From positions 248,001 through 312,000 of the forward strand of contig NZ_BNBI01000004.1 of the NCBI RefSeq assembly GCF_014655295.1: a stretch of DNA of 64,000 bases. Reading direction: 5' to 3'. The DNA comes from Streptomyces fumanus. GTDB taxonomy: Bacteria > Actinomycetota > Actinomycetes > Streptomycetales > Streptomycetaceae. The notes beneath the pieces are model-generated. The model was not told where the DNA came from. It did not search any database and was given only the letters and a program-made list of their open reading frames with translations. Made by a program: the position numbers and the translations under genes. Of this stretch, positions 48,001-56,073 are shown one piece after another (the stretch's first letter is position 1; the number at the start of each line of letters is the position of its first letter).

Positions 48001-48807
48001 CTGGCCACCCTCAGCGCCGCACGCGGCATCGAGCTGTGGGACCCGGCCACCGGCCGACGCCGCAAGGTCCTGACCCAGTACACCGACAAGCCCTACGCCC
48101 TGGCCTTCAGCCCGGACGGCCGTTCCCTCGCCGCCAGCAGTCTCGGCCGCGGAGCGCAACTGTGGGACCCGGTCACCGGCCGTCTGCTCAGCAGCCTGAC
48201 GGCGTCCGGCACCGCGGTGCCTGCCCTGGCCTTCAGCCCCGACGGCCGCACCCTCGCCACAGGCGGCACGGACGGTTCCGTGACACTGCGCGATGCCCGG
48301 GCCACGTCTCCCGGCCGGATCCTGACCGGCCACACCGGAGCGATCCTCGCCCTGGCCTACAGTCCCGACGGCCGCACCCTCGCCACCGCGGGCGAGGACC
48401 GCACGGTACGGCTGTGGGACCCGGCCACCGGACGCACCCGAGGCACCCTGCCCGGACACACCGCACCCGTCGACGCCCTGGCTTTCAGCCCCGACGGCCG
48501 CACCCTCGCCACCGCGGGCGAGGACCACACCGTACGGCTGTGGGACCCGGCCACCGGCACCGCACGGCTCACCCTCTCCGCCCACACCGCACCCGTCGAC
48601 GCCCTGGCCTTCAGCCCCGACGGCCGCACCCTCGCCACCGCCGACGACCACAGCACCATCCGGGTCTGGAACGCGGCCCTCCCCACCCCCACCACGGCGA
48701 TCAGCCGCATCTGCCGAGCCGTCCACCGCGACCTCACCGCGCAGGAACGCACCCTCTACCTACCGGACCACCCCGCCACCCCTCTCGGAGAACCGCACTG
48801 CTCCTGA
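45055..48807 (+). CDS. HTH-nSTAND ATPase-WD40 repeat protein
   Basis: This 1250-residue protein starts at GTG 45055. It has an N-terminal Cro/C1-type helix-turn-helix (about 15-80, VLAQRAGYSVTALSQAAAGQRLPTL), a STAND NTPase domain with FGASGSGKSSLL (Walker A, about residue 145) and TFVVVDQFEEVF (Walker B), and a transmembrane segment at about 527-548 (LFTAALSVLVVLAVTAGLLAW). The C-terminal half holds 14 WD40 repeats with the unit AFSPDGRTLATGG..VRLWD, enough for two seven-bladed propellers. The repeats are nearly identical at the DNA level, which suggests recent expansion. STAND proteins are ligand-triggered switches in signalling or defence; the ligand is unknown. Confidence 0.92.
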   Translation: MAGRPEAPVDPGAGPVQRLAYELRKLRSEAGGVTYRVLAQRAGYSVTALSQAAAGQRLPTLPVVLAYAVACGGDPVEWEARWKRTVDAVAAASDRAEDGTGTGTVPPYKGLARFEAEDRDRFFGRERLLTEVLELLRGRRLTAVFGASGSGKSSLLRAGVIPALRQSQDAALRPAVIRILTPGEHPARTHARLLAPGEPGSESESGGADTFVVVDQFEEVFTLCQDAGERSRFIDLLLAACHPGSRLRVLLAVRADFYGHCAGHPRLAEALRDAQLLVGPMNAAEVREAIVKPAAAAGLSVERALTSRLVEQVTGAPGGLPLLSHVLLETWRRRRGRVLTLAAYEAAGGLEGAVAQTAEEVYSRLTPVQAAAARRVLLRLVTPGDGTSDTRRPAPYAEVRDAGEAEAAQVVEAFLRARLLTLDEGTIDLAHEALLSAWPRLRAWIEQDRDRLRAHRGLTEAARSWEELDRDPGALYRGIRLAAARDHFGSGRSADLTAAERAFLDASTAAQEKEERAAARTARRLRLFTAALSVLVVLAVTAGLLAWQQSRASDRQRRDADAARRAAVSRELASHSAALIGTNVDLAALLAVQAYRTSPTAQAAQSLYAAAAVPLRRRLTGHQGPVLSVAFRSDGRLVSAADDGTLRQWDASAGQLRRTVPGSAYSAPRFAPNGRLLATAGLGGGVELRDTVTGRVRKRLAVHDPDIMAAAFSPDGRTLATDGRSGTELWDTRTGRRRAALPAPARATRSAASSRPDTGAVLSWGFSPDGRTLATGGNGVELWDARTGRHLRSLPGPVSPVDALAFGPDGRTLATGNDDGVELWDTRTGRRRGALAQYTGPLSSLAFSPDGRTLATGSHDHTVRLWDTGSGRLDSSLTGHTGAVLTLAFSPDGHTLATGGADRTIRLWNMPDSPSRTLLSRHPGQAVTAVFAPGGRTVATSSTGDAAVRLWDTATGRVRAGLRWPGKTDPPAVAAFSPDGRTLATLSAARGIELWDPATGRRRKVLTQYTDKPYALAFSPDGRSLAASSLGRGAQLWDPVTGRLLSSLTASGTAVPALAFSPDGRTLATGGTDGSVTLRDARATSPGRILTGHTGAILALAYSPDGRTLATAGEDRTVRLWDPATGRTRGTLPGHTAPVDALAFSPDGRTLATAGEDHTVRLWDPATGTARLTLSAHTAPVDALAFSPDGRTLATADDHSTIRVWNAALPTPTTAISRICRAVHRDLTAQERTLYLPDHPATPLGEPHCS
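46918..48684 (+). repeat. Tandem WD40-encoding DNA repeats
   Basis: Fourteen units of about 110-130 bp repeat the core GACGGCCGCACCCTGGCCAC with few changes, especially between 48200 and 48660, where neighbouring units are almost identical. Such tracts can expand or contract by recombination. Confidence 0.8.
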
Positions 48808-48815
48808 CGTGCGCG

Positions 48816-49745
48816 TCACGGGGGTGGAAGGCTGAGGGCGCGGCGCACGACGGAGCGCAGCCAGCGGTGTCCGCCGTCGGCGGAATGGCGCGGATGCCAT
48901 GCCATGCCGATCTCCACCGGTGGCAGTGCCAGCGGTATCTCGATCAGGTGCAGGCCGAGGGTCACGGCCACGTCCGCGAACGGGCAGGAACCGGCGTCGG
49001 TTGCGCTGACGGGGACGAGACAGACCAGGTCGGTCCGGGCGGCCAGGGTCATGGCAGCCAGATGGCTGGGCAGTACGGCCGCGACGCTCCGGCGCAGGTC
49101 CAGCCCGGCCAGCGCGGTGTCGATCGGTCCGGTGACGCGACCGCGGCGGCTGGCGATGACGTGGCTGGCGGCGGCGAGCCGGGCGGGGGTCAGGGGCTGC
49201 CGGGTGAGCGCGTGCCCTTTCCGGACGCCGAGGCTCATGTGCAGGGTGGTCAGGGGCTCGGCCCGGGTCTCCGGGTCGATGTGGTCGAGGACGCCGATCT
49301 CCAGGTCGATCCGTCCTTCCCGGAGCGCGGCGCTGCCTTCCAGTTCCTCGTCCCGGAAGCGGACCGACACCCCGGGCGCCTCCCGGGCCGTGATCGTCAG
49401 CAGCCGCGGCATCAGAGCCGCCGAGACCACGTCGGCGGCCTGGAGGCCGAACGTCCGGCGCAGCGTGGTCGGGTCCACGTCGGCGCCGGGCGTGAGCAGC
49501 GCGTTGAACCGCCGTACCACCGCCGCCACTTCCTCGCGCAGTTCCTGTGCGCGAGGGGTGGGCACCATGGCCTGCCCGGCGCGGACCAGGAGCGGGTCAC
49601 CGAGCAGCCTTCGCAGCCGGCCCAGGGTGCGGCTCATCGCCGCCGGGGAGGTGTGCAGCCGTTCAGCGGCCCGGGTGACGCTCTGCTCGGCCAGTAGGGC
49701 ATCCAGCGCGATGATCAGGTTGGCGTCGGTGATGTGACCGTTCAT
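48816..49745 (-). CDS. LysR-family regulator
   Basis: This 309-residue regulator (312 if GTG/ATG upstream at 49754 is used) has the LysR winged helix-turn-helix (residues 5-65, LIIALDALLAEQSVTRAAERLHTSPAAMSRTLGRLRRLLGDPLLVRAG) and a type 2 periplasmic-binding-protein-like effector domain. It ends 8 bp from the convergent WD40 gene. Its divergent neighbour encodes a Tat-exported beta-propeller protein, a possible target. The inducer is unknown. Confidence 0.9.
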   Translation of the reverse strand: MNGHITDANLIIALDALLAEQSVTRAAERLHTSPAAMSRTLGRLRRLLGDPLLVRAGQAMVPTPRAQELREEVAAVVRRFNALLTPGADVDPTTLRRTFGLQAADVVSAALMPRLLTITAREAPGVSVRFRDEELEGSAALREGRIDLEIGVLDHIDPETRAEPLTTLHMSLGVRKGHALTRQPLTPARLAAASHVIASRRGRVTGPIDTALAGLDLRRSVAAVLPSHLAAMTLAARTDLVCLVPVSATDAGSCPFADVAVTLGLHLIEIPLALPPVEIGMAWHPRHSADGGHRWLRSVVRRALSLPPP

Positions 49746-49754
49746 CAAGACCAT

Positions 49755-50076
49755 TCATAGCCGATCCGGATGCGGACGCGATACGTCGCGGTGGGCGTCC
49801 TCGCGGTTGCGCGGCCGGCCGTGGTGCCGGGCCTGCCGGCGCAGGCACAGGAGGCAATGAGCCGGGCACTGTCTCGCGCGGTGCCGCCGGCCAGCGATGT
49901 TCCAGTACGCGCAAAGACCTCGTGCCCAGACGCCCATGGCGGCGGCCCCGCAGCGGGGCACACCATGGTGCCGATCGTTCCGGCGGCGGACACCGCCCGG
50001 ACATCGGCCCCGTACTGGCTCAGTCGGGGCGGCTTCGGCGACTCCGCCGGACCTATCCCGGAAGAGGAGAAGGATC
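49755..50076. other. Intergenic region with a doubtful small frame
   Basis: A 106-residue plus-strand frame (49770-50090) begins MRTRYVAVGVLAVARPAVVPGLPAQAQ, which looks like a signal peptide, but the rest matches nothing, lacks a ribosome-binding site and overlaps the next start. It may be the remnant of a secreted protein. Otherwise this is the divergent promoter region of the LysR and propeller genes. Confidence 0.4.
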
Positions 50077-51267
50077 GTGACCAGCCGTAGGACTTTTCTC
50101 GCGGGTGCCGCGGGTGCCGCGGGCGCCGCGGCGGCCGCCGGTGTGGCTGCCGCCCCAGGCATGGCAGGCGCCGCCGACGCGGCACCGGCGGTTGCCGGGT
50201 CCCGTCACCGGCCCGGCCTGCCGCGTCGTGGCGACCAACTCGCCGTGGTCAGCCAGAGCGGCCCCACCGTCACCCTGTTCGACGCCGTCGACCACCACGT
50301 CCGGGCCGAGCTGACCCTGGACCGTGAACCGCACGAACTGTGCTTCGACGCCGAGCGCCGCCTGCTCTACTGCAGCCACCCGTACACAAGCGGCTTCTAC
50401 GACAAGAACGACGGCCGGAACCACATTCTCAGCGTCATCGACCCGGATGCCGGCAAGGTCGTCGACATCATCGACCTGTCCCCCGAACACGGCCCGCACG
50501 GGCTCGTCCTCGACCCGGCCCGGCACCGGCTGTACATCAGCGTGGAGGGCAGCCCGTCCCGCCCAGGAGGAATCCTGATCATGGACACCGCCACCCGCCG
50601 CGTGCTGGGCAGGGTCGACACCCTCGCTCCCGGACCCCACTGGTTCGCCGTCGAGCCCCGGAGCCTGCGAGCGTACGCGGCCAACAAGGAGGCGCCGTTC
50701 GTCACCGTGGTCGACTTGCGCACCGGTGCCCTCGTCCGCAAGGTCGAGGTCCCCGGAAGCGAGGGCATCTCGGCCGGCCCGGACGGCTCGATGGTCGCGG
50801 TGGTGAGCCCCAAGGCCGACCTGGGCCGTCTGACCGCACCGCCCGGACTGCGACTGATCGACACCGGGACCAGCGAGATCGTCCGGACCCTGCGCACCGA
50901 GCACGCCTTGACGCCGGTGCACTGGACGAGCACCGGCCTGCTGCTGGCCGGAGAGGTGCTGGAGGGACCGGACCCGAACAACCCCCGCGTCGACATGCCC
51001 GGCGGACGACTGCACGTGTGGGCCGGCAGGTCGGCGGCCACGATGGAGCACGTGGGCAGCGTGGAGGTCGGCGCCAATCCGCTCAACGTGATCACCACGC
51101 CCGACGGCGGCCGAGCCTATGTCTCCGCCATCGTCGACTCCACGGTGAGCGTGGTGGATCTGCGCGATCCGAGCCGGCCCGCCCTGCTCGACACCCTCTC
51201 GATCCCGCGCGCGGGCGCCTGGGGTGCCCACGGCCTGGCCTACGTCCCTGCCCGAAGCCGACGTTGA
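50077..51267 (+). CDS. Tat-exported YVTN-type beta-propeller protein
   Basis: This 396-residue protein starts at GTG 50077 after GAGGAGAAGG. It has a twin-arginine signal (TSRRTFLAGAAGAAGAAAAAG) and about seven repeats of the YVTN/40-residue propeller type, for example RLYISVEGSPSRPGGILIMDTATRRVLGRVDT and RAYVSAIVDSTVSVVDLRDPSRPALLDTL. Such propellers are binding scaffolds or lactonase-like enzymes; no catalytic residues are obvious. The divergent LysR gene may control it. It is probably secreted folded. Confidence 0.85.
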   Translation: MTSRRTFLAGAAGAAGAAAAAGVAAAPGMAGAADAAPAVAGSRHRPGLPRRGDQLAVVSQSGPTVTLFDAVDHHVRAELTLDREPHELCFDAERRLLYCSHPYTSGFYDKNDGRNHILSVIDPDAGKVVDIIDLSPEHGPHGLVLDPARHRLYISVEGSPSRPGGILIMDTATRRVLGRVDTLAPGPHWFAVEPRSLRAYAANKEAPFVTVVDLRTGALVRKVEVPGSEGISAGPDGSMVAVVSPKADLGRLTAPPGLRLIDTGTSEIVRTLRTEHALTPVHWTSTGLLLAGEVLEGPDPNNPRVDMPGGRLHVWAGRSAATMEHVGSVEVGANPLNVITTPDGGRAYVSAIVDSTVSVVDLRDPSRPALLDTLSIPRAGAWGAHGLAYVPARSRR

Positions 51268-51580
51268 TCCGGCCCGCCACAGCGGGCAGCCGCCGGTGCC
51301 GTGGCCGCCGCCGGACGTCTCGGCCGTGACGGACGGGTCGGCGTACGAGGTCTCGCACCTGTTCACGTACCCCCGGCTCGCGTCGTACTCGCGCCGGTGC
51401 TCGGCCACCGCCCTGCATCGCATGGCCGCGCCGTACGCTTCGTTTTCCTCGAACACCGGCTGCTTGCGTTACCGCGCGGGCCGCATCGAGCGCCGCCTTG
51501 TGCCCGACGCACAGCCGGGCGAGCGCCTCGCCGTCCCGCTTCACCAGCGCGTCGAGCAGTGCCGCCCTGGAAGGCACCAT
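51268..51580 (-). pseudogene. Decayed small gene with frameshift
   Basis: Two adjacent minus-strand frames look like one broken protein. The first (from ATG 51580) reads MVPSRAALLDALVKRDGEALARLCVGHKAALDAARAVTQAAG. At about 51455 the sense shifts into another frame, VFEENEAYGAAMRCRAVAEHRREYDASRGYVNR. Both parts have balanced, helix-like composition unlike shadow frames. The second has no stop before it runs antisense into the propeller gene, so the 3' end is lost. No family is recognised. A sequencing error cannot be excluded. Confidence 0.3.
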
Positions 51581-51817
51581 CCTCGTCGTACGGAGGACTC
51601 GCCCAACCCCATGAGCCCGTTCGTACGGGTGCCGGAGCGTGTCCTCGGTGGGGCGCGCGAAGGTGTGTCTGCCCTCGCCTGTCATCTCCGCGGCAGGGCG
51701 ACGGGGGCGGTATACCGTAGGGCCGGTCCTCGCCACCTGGTGACGAGGACCGGCCTCTTGTGCGCGACGGACCGGACGGTTCTCACCGCCGCCCGTGCCG
51801 CACTTGCGGCCCTGCGC
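51581..51817. other. Intergenic, holds only a terminator
   Basis: Apart from the hairpin at 51721-51755 nothing is seen here. Confidence 0.4.
51721..51755. terminator. Terminator hairpin
   Basis: GGCCGGTCCTCG and CGAGGACCGGCC form a perfect 12-bp stem with an 11-base loop followed on the plus strand by TCTTGTG. On the minus strand it lies 63 bp after the nuclease-like gene stop. Confidence 0.75.
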
Positions 51818-52744
51818 TCAGATCACCTTGCAGGGCTTTCGGGAAGCCGGCCCGGCGGTCACGTCACTGACCACGACCCGATGGTCGTTGTTCGGTGTGT
51901 TGCCCAGCCAGCACTGCTTGGTCTTCACCGCGCCGCGGGACAGGAGATAGTCGAATTTCTTGCCCACACCGACCTGCGTCCCGTTGCACCGGCGATCGTA
52001 GCTCTGTCCGCAGTACGGGTCGGCATCCCGGAAGCCGTTCGCCCAGACCGGCGCCATCTCCCAGTAGTAGAGCGGCATCTGCGGCGGCTTCGGTGCAGTC
52101 CACGGCTGCGCGTTGAGGTCACCGGCAATGATCGAGTTCGGCGTACCCGGGACGAGCTCCGACAACTGCAGGAGCTGCGAATGGCGCAGATCGGCATCTG
52201 CCCCGTCACTGAGCTGCGTGTTGAAGATACGGACCTTCTTTCCCGCCAGACGCGTCTGGAACATCATGAACTTCCGCCGCTCGAGTCCGTCGGCTTCGCG
52301 GTAGAGCGCGGTTTCCGGGGCCACATCGATCTTGGTGCCCTTCGCGACCAGAATCGCCTGCTCGAGCTGGCCGGTGCAGGCAGGGTCGTGCACCGGATCA
52401 CCGAGGTCGGGCCAGTCGGAGTGGAAGACCTCGTACTCGAGATGCAATGGCTGTCGCTTCAGGATAGCGGCGGCTTCGTTCACCTCGTTCCGGCAGGATT
52501 CCTGCAACAGGACGATCTGCGGCTTGAACCGCACGATCTGGTCGACCAGGCGCTGTGTGGTGCCATTCAACTGGCCGTTGGAGTTCCAGGACATGATCCG
52601 ATTCTTTTTGACCGATACCGCCTGCGTAGCGAGTGAGCCTCTCCCTTCCTCTTGTGCGGCGAACGCGGGCGTCATCACCCCGGCCGTCATGAGCAGCGCC
52701 AGTCCTGCCATTGAAGTGACAGAGCTGTGCCATGAACTCTTCAT
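51818..52744 (-). CDS. Secreted endonuclease/exonuclease/phosphatase-family protein
   Basis: This 308-residue precursor has a signal peptide (SSVTSMAGLALLMTAGVMTPAFA-AQE) and an EEP fold (DNase I/sphingomyelinase type): IMSWNSNGQ, IVLLQESC (metal-binding Glu), FNTQLSDG, IIAGDLNAQP (Asp-x-Asn) and PNNDHRVVVSDV (Asp-His). All core residues are present, so it is probably an active extracellular phosphodiesterase, perhaps a nuclease or toxin-like lipase. Codon use is noticeably less GC-biased than that of its neighbours, with many A/T third positions, which suggests recent acquisition. It stands alone between decayed DNA and the lanthipeptide locus. Confidence 0.88.
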   Translation of the reverse strand: MKSSWHSSVTSMAGLALLMTAGVMTPAFAAQEEGRGSLATQAVSVKKNRIMSWNSNGQLNGTTQRLVDQIVRFKPQIVLLQESCRNEVNEAAAILKRQPLHLEYEVFHSDWPDLGDPVHDPACTGQLEQAILVAKGTKIDVAPETALYREADGLERRKFMMFQTRLAGKKVRIFNTQLSDGADADLRHSQLLQLSELVPGTPNSIIAGDLNAQPWTAPKPPQMPLYYWEMAPVWANGFRDADPYCGQSYDRRCNGTQVGVGKKFDYLLSRGAVKTKQCWLGNTPNNDHRVVVSDVTAGPASRKPCKVI

Positions 52745-53308
52745 CCTTGTCCCCCTGTGAGTGGTGGCGCTCGCAATGGCCCGCGAGCCCGCAGCCCACG
52801 AAGATTTCGCCTGCGGAAGCGGCGGACTAGGTGCCTTGCGCCTGTCGGGTGCCGACTATTCACCGCACCCGCCTTGCGGGCAAGCTGCCGGCTTGTCCGG
52901 GTGCTGTCCGGGACAGGCCCGGACAGCAAAACAGCAGTTCGGCTGCCGTCTCGGACAGCAGCATTCGGAGCTGCGGGTGTGCCCGGGCATTCACCACCAT
53001 GGTCGCGGGGGCACGGGCCGGGACGGGGAGCACACGCGTATGCGGCGCTGGAGCGTGTGCTGTCGGATGTCTGTCCTGGACGACCGGATGCGACGCTCCG
53101 CGGCGAGCCGTCCCTCACGGCACCTCACCTCGTCGGCCGTGCTCTTGGCGGCCGGCGAGGCTGTGATCGTGCGGAGCCCTGGCAACGCCCCGCGGATGCT
53201 CACCTGATGCAGTCGGGCCTGGATGTGCCGGTGATCGAGGCGGAGGCTGACTCGCTTGCCCTCGCCCGGTACCGCTTGTTCCGGGGCGGAGGCACGGCCC
53301 ACGTCCCG
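52745..53308. other. Gene-free region with repeated GGACAG elements
   Basis: No gene is supported in these 564 bp between the nuclease-like gene and the adenylation gene. The stretch 52890-52990 has several CTGTCCGGG/CCCGGACAGC elements, including a perfect 10-bp hairpin at 52903-52927 and a further TCGGACAGCAGC copy. It marks the left border of the biosynthetic locus. Confidence 0.45.
52903..52927. terminator. Hairpin, possible terminator or regulator site
   Basis: GCTGTCCGGG and CCCGGACAGC are perfect 10-bp arms with the 5-base loop ACAGG, followed on the plus strand by AAAACAGC. It may end transcription from the biosynthetic operon on the minus strand or serve the nuclease-like gene promoter. 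Confidence 0.45.
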
Positions 53309-54805
53309 TCAGCCGTCCTCGGCGGTACGCCGGTCCAGTGCCGTGTGGTCGATCTTGCCGTTGGGCAGGCGGGGCAGGGCGGGCAGGGTGACGAGGCGGG
53401 TGGGCAGGGCGGCGGCGGGCAGGTGGGTCAGGAGGTGCGCGCGCAGGGCGGAGGGGTCCGGGGGAGGGCCGTCGGGCACGAGGTAGGCCACCACCCGGGG
53501 CCGGCCTCCGCGGCGGATGCCCACCCCGGCCTCGGTGATCCCGCCGTAGGCGGCCAGGGCCTGTTCGATCTCGGCGCGTTCGATGCGGGCGCCGCCGAGT
53601 TTGAGCTGGTGGTCGGCGCGGCCGTGGAAGTGCAGCAGGCCGTCGGCGCCGACGGCGACCAGGTCGCCGGTGCGGTAGACGCGCCGGCCCTCGTGTTCGG
53701 TGAACCGCGGGTCTCCCGGGGGCCCGTGGGCGACGCCGGGGCCGCCGATCCACAGTTCCGCGGGCTCGGTGGTCGTGCCGCCGGCGCCGGCGGGGTGGTA
53801 GAGCCGGGCGCCGGGGGCGGGGCGGCCCAGGGGGACGCGGGGGGCGCGGGCGTCCTGGGGGGTGCAGAGGTGCACCGTGGACCAGACCGTGCATTCGGTG
53901 GGCCCGTACTCGTTGTACAGGCGCGTCTCCGGCAGCGCGGCGGTGTGTGCCTCGACCAGGGCGGGAGGGCACACCTCGCCCGCGACGATGGTCGTGGTCA
54001 GTGAGGAGAGCCGGGGGGCGAGGCGGCTGCGGAGCAGCAGGGCGTACAGCGACGGGACCATCAGCAGGTGGGTGGCGCGGTGCCGCTGCGCGGCGCGGGC
54101 GGTGGCGAGCGGGTCGCCGGGGCGCTCGGCCGGGATGAGCAGGAGGCCGCCGGTGGCCAGGGTCCACCAGATGCCCGCCATGGAGCTGTCGAAGGAGATC
54201 GACGAGCACAGCAGGAAGGCGCGCGGGGGCTCCCGGTAGGAGGCGATGCGGGCGGCGGTGGACCAGCCCAGGGCCCGGCTCGGTACGGTCACCGGCCTGG
54301 GCGGGCCGGTCGAGCCGCTGGTGAAGCAGGTGTACGCCGTCTGACCGCGGTGGCTTCTCACCGGCCCCGGGAGGGGCTGCCAGGCGTCGGGTACGGGCCG
54401 CACGCCCGGTGGCAGCCCGGTGGGGCGGCCGGGAGGACACACGGCGTACCGTGCGCCGGCCCGGTGGACCATCGCCTGCCGGCGGGCGGCGGGGAAGTGC
54501 GCGTCGACGGGCACGAACCGTGCTCCGGCCCGCAGTACGCCGAGCATGGCCGCCACCGCCCACCGTGACAGCGGGGCGTGCACGACCACCGCCTCGCCGG
54601 GGAGGGTGCCCAGTGCCAGGAGCCGGGCGGCCACGGCACCGGAGCGGGCGGCCAGTTCCGTGTAGTCGAAGGCGCCGTCCCGGTCGGCCACCGCCGGTGC
54701 CGGGCCGGACAGGTGCGGTTCGACGAGGTCGAGGATGTGCGGTGCGGGGTCCGGGGGCGGGGGAGCGGCCGGGGCCACCGGCAGCGGCACCAGCGGCACG
54801 GTCAT
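53309..54805 (-). CDS. Stand-alone NRPS adenylation domain
   Basis: This 498-residue enzyme activates an amino acid as its adenylate and loads it on a carrier protein. Core motifs are visible in order: CFTSGSTGPPRPVTVPSRAL (A3, with Arg in place of the usual Lys), SFDSSMAGIWW (A4, with the Asp that binds the substrate amino group, so an alpha-amino acid is expected), YNEYGPTECTVWST (A5), YRTGDLV (A7), GRADHQLKLGGARIERAEIE (A8) and PNGKIDHTAL (A10 Lys). It contains no carrier, condensation or thioesterase domain. Its start overlaps the condensation gene by ATGA. The substrate specificity is not called from the code residues. Confidence 0.92.
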   Translation of the reverse strand: MTVPLVPLPVAPAAPPPPDPAPHILDLVEPHLSGPAPAVADRDGAFDYTELAARSGAVAARLLALGTLPGEAVVVHAPLSRWAVAAMLGVLRAGARFVPVDAHFPAARRQAMVHRAGARYAVCPPGRPTGLPPGVRPVPDAWQPLPGPVRSHRGQTAYTCFTSGSTGPPRPVTVPSRALGWSTAARIASYREPPRAFLLCSSISFDSSMAGIWWTLATGGLLLIPAERPGDPLATARAAQRHRATHLLMVPSLYALLLRSRLAPRLSSLTTTIVAGEVCPPALVEAHTAALPETRLYNEYGPTECTVWSTVHLCTPQDARAPRVPLGRPAPGARLYHPAGAGGTTTEPAELWIGGPGVAHGPPGDPRFTEHEGRRVYRTGDLVAVGADGLLHFHGRADHQLKLGGARIERAEIEQALAAYGGITEAGVGIRRGGRPRVVAYLVPDGPPPDPSALRAHLLTHLPAAALPTRLVTLPALPRLPNGKIDHTALDRRTAEDG

Positions 54806-56073
54806 CGGCCGGCGAGCCGGGTCAGCGCGGTCAGGAACCCGGCCTCGGCCGCGCGCATCCACCGCGGGCCGAACAGGTGGCTGTCGTAGGTGACGTACAC
54901 CTGCGGTGTGGTGTCCCAGCGGACGGTCCAGGCGAACGGGACGGGGATCACCTGCGGCGGCAGACTCTGGTCCGGCAGCGCGACCAGGGGCCGGGCGCCC
55001 GGTTCGCGGGGCGGCGCGAGCGGCGGGCGCGGGATCATCTGGAACACCGGTGGCACCCGGGCGCGGTCGGTCAGCCGCGCCGGCATCTCCGGTGCCGCCC
55101 CGAGCACCGGCACCCACGGGATGTCGTGCGCGTACGCCTCGCGGCAGCGCCCGTCGATGTGGCCGCGCAGCGCGTCCAGGTCCTGGCCGGTGTCGTCGAC
55201 GCGGATCGGCAACACGTTGAGCAGGAAGCCGACCGTGTCCCACTCGGACGGGATCCGCCCCGCGGTGATCACCGGGACCAGGGTGTCTCCCGGAGGCAGC
55301 ACGCCGCGGACGAAGGCGGTCATGAGCAGCGCGAAGGGTGTGGAGCGGGCCCGGCGCGCGGACTGCCGTACGGCCAGGGCCAGATCGGGGGCGAGGGTGA
55401 AGCGGTGTACCGCGGGCGGTCCCGGTTCGGCGCCGGGAGTCTCGCAGGGCAGCCCGAGGCCGGCGATCCCGGTCAGGCGCTCCCGCCAGTACGGCAGCAC
55501 CTGGCGGATCCGCTCCTGCCAGGCCCCGCCGCGGTCCTGCGCCGCGATGTCGGTGTACTGCAGGGGCGGATCGCCGAGCACGCGACCGTCCAGCCGGGCG
55601 GCGTAGGCGTCGGCCAGATCGCGGGCCAGGACGTCCTGGGACCATCCGTCGACGGCGATGTGGTGACCGACCAGCACCAGCACCGGGTCCCCGCCGTCGT
55701 CCGGGAGGCACAGCTCGGCCCAGAGCAGCGGGGGTTCGTGCGGCGGGCGGGGGCGCACCGCGGCGGCGGCGATCCACTCCCGCACCGGCTCACCGGCCGG
55801 CAGGCGGGTGACGTCCAGCCGGGCCGGCATCGGCGCCAGCACCTCCTGGCGCAGGCCGTCCCCGTCGCGGACCAGACGGGTGCGCAGCGCGCCGTGGCGG
55901 GCCACCACGTCGTCCAGCGCGGCCCGCAGCACCGCCACGTCGGTCCCGGCGGGGAGCCGGTAGGCGGCCCGGACGGTGAACCGCGGGTTCATCACCGTGC
56001 CCGGCAGCATGCTTTCCACCAGGCCGAGCAGTTCCTGCGCGTACGTGGCTGCGTGGACGGCGGGCTCGCTCAC
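54802..56073 (-). CDS. Stand-alone NRPS condensation domain
   Basis: This 423-residue protein starts at GTG 56073 and is a full condensation domain with the active-site motif GHHIAVDGWS (H137, H138, D142, G143). Supporting motifs include RHGALRTRL (C2-like) and DTVGFLLNVLPIRV (C5-like). Free condensation domains join a carrier-bound aminoacyl group to an amine. The acceptor here is unknown, but the locus encodes a lanthipeptide precursor just across the divergent promoter. It overlaps the P450 gene by GTGA and the adenylation gene by ATGA. Confidence 0.92.
   Translation of the reverse strand: MSEPAVHAATYAQELLGLVESMLPGTVMNPRFTVRAAYRLPAGTDVAVLRAALDDVVARHGALRTRLVRDGDGLRQEVLAPMPARLDVTRLPAGEPVREWIAAAAVRPRPPHEPPLLWAELCLPDDGGDPVLVLVGHHIAVDGWSQDVLARDLADAYAARLDGRVLGDPPLQYTDIAAQDRGGAWQERIRQVLPYWRERLTGIAGLGLPCETPGAEPGPPAVHRFTLAPDLALAVRQSARRARSTPFALLMTAFVRGVLPPGDTLVPVITAGRIPSEWDTVGFLLNVLPIRVDDTGQDLDALRGHIDGRCREAYAHDIPWVPVLGAAPEMPARLTDRARVPPVFQMIPRPPLAPPREPGARPLVALPDQSLPPQVIPVPFAWTVRWDTTPQVYVTYDSHLFGPRWMRAAEAGFLTALTRLAGR

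Noticed and set aside
49770..50090. Possible 106-residue secreted protein
   Set aside because: It lacks a ribosome-binding site, has no recognisable mature part and overlaps the next gene's start; kept only as a remark.
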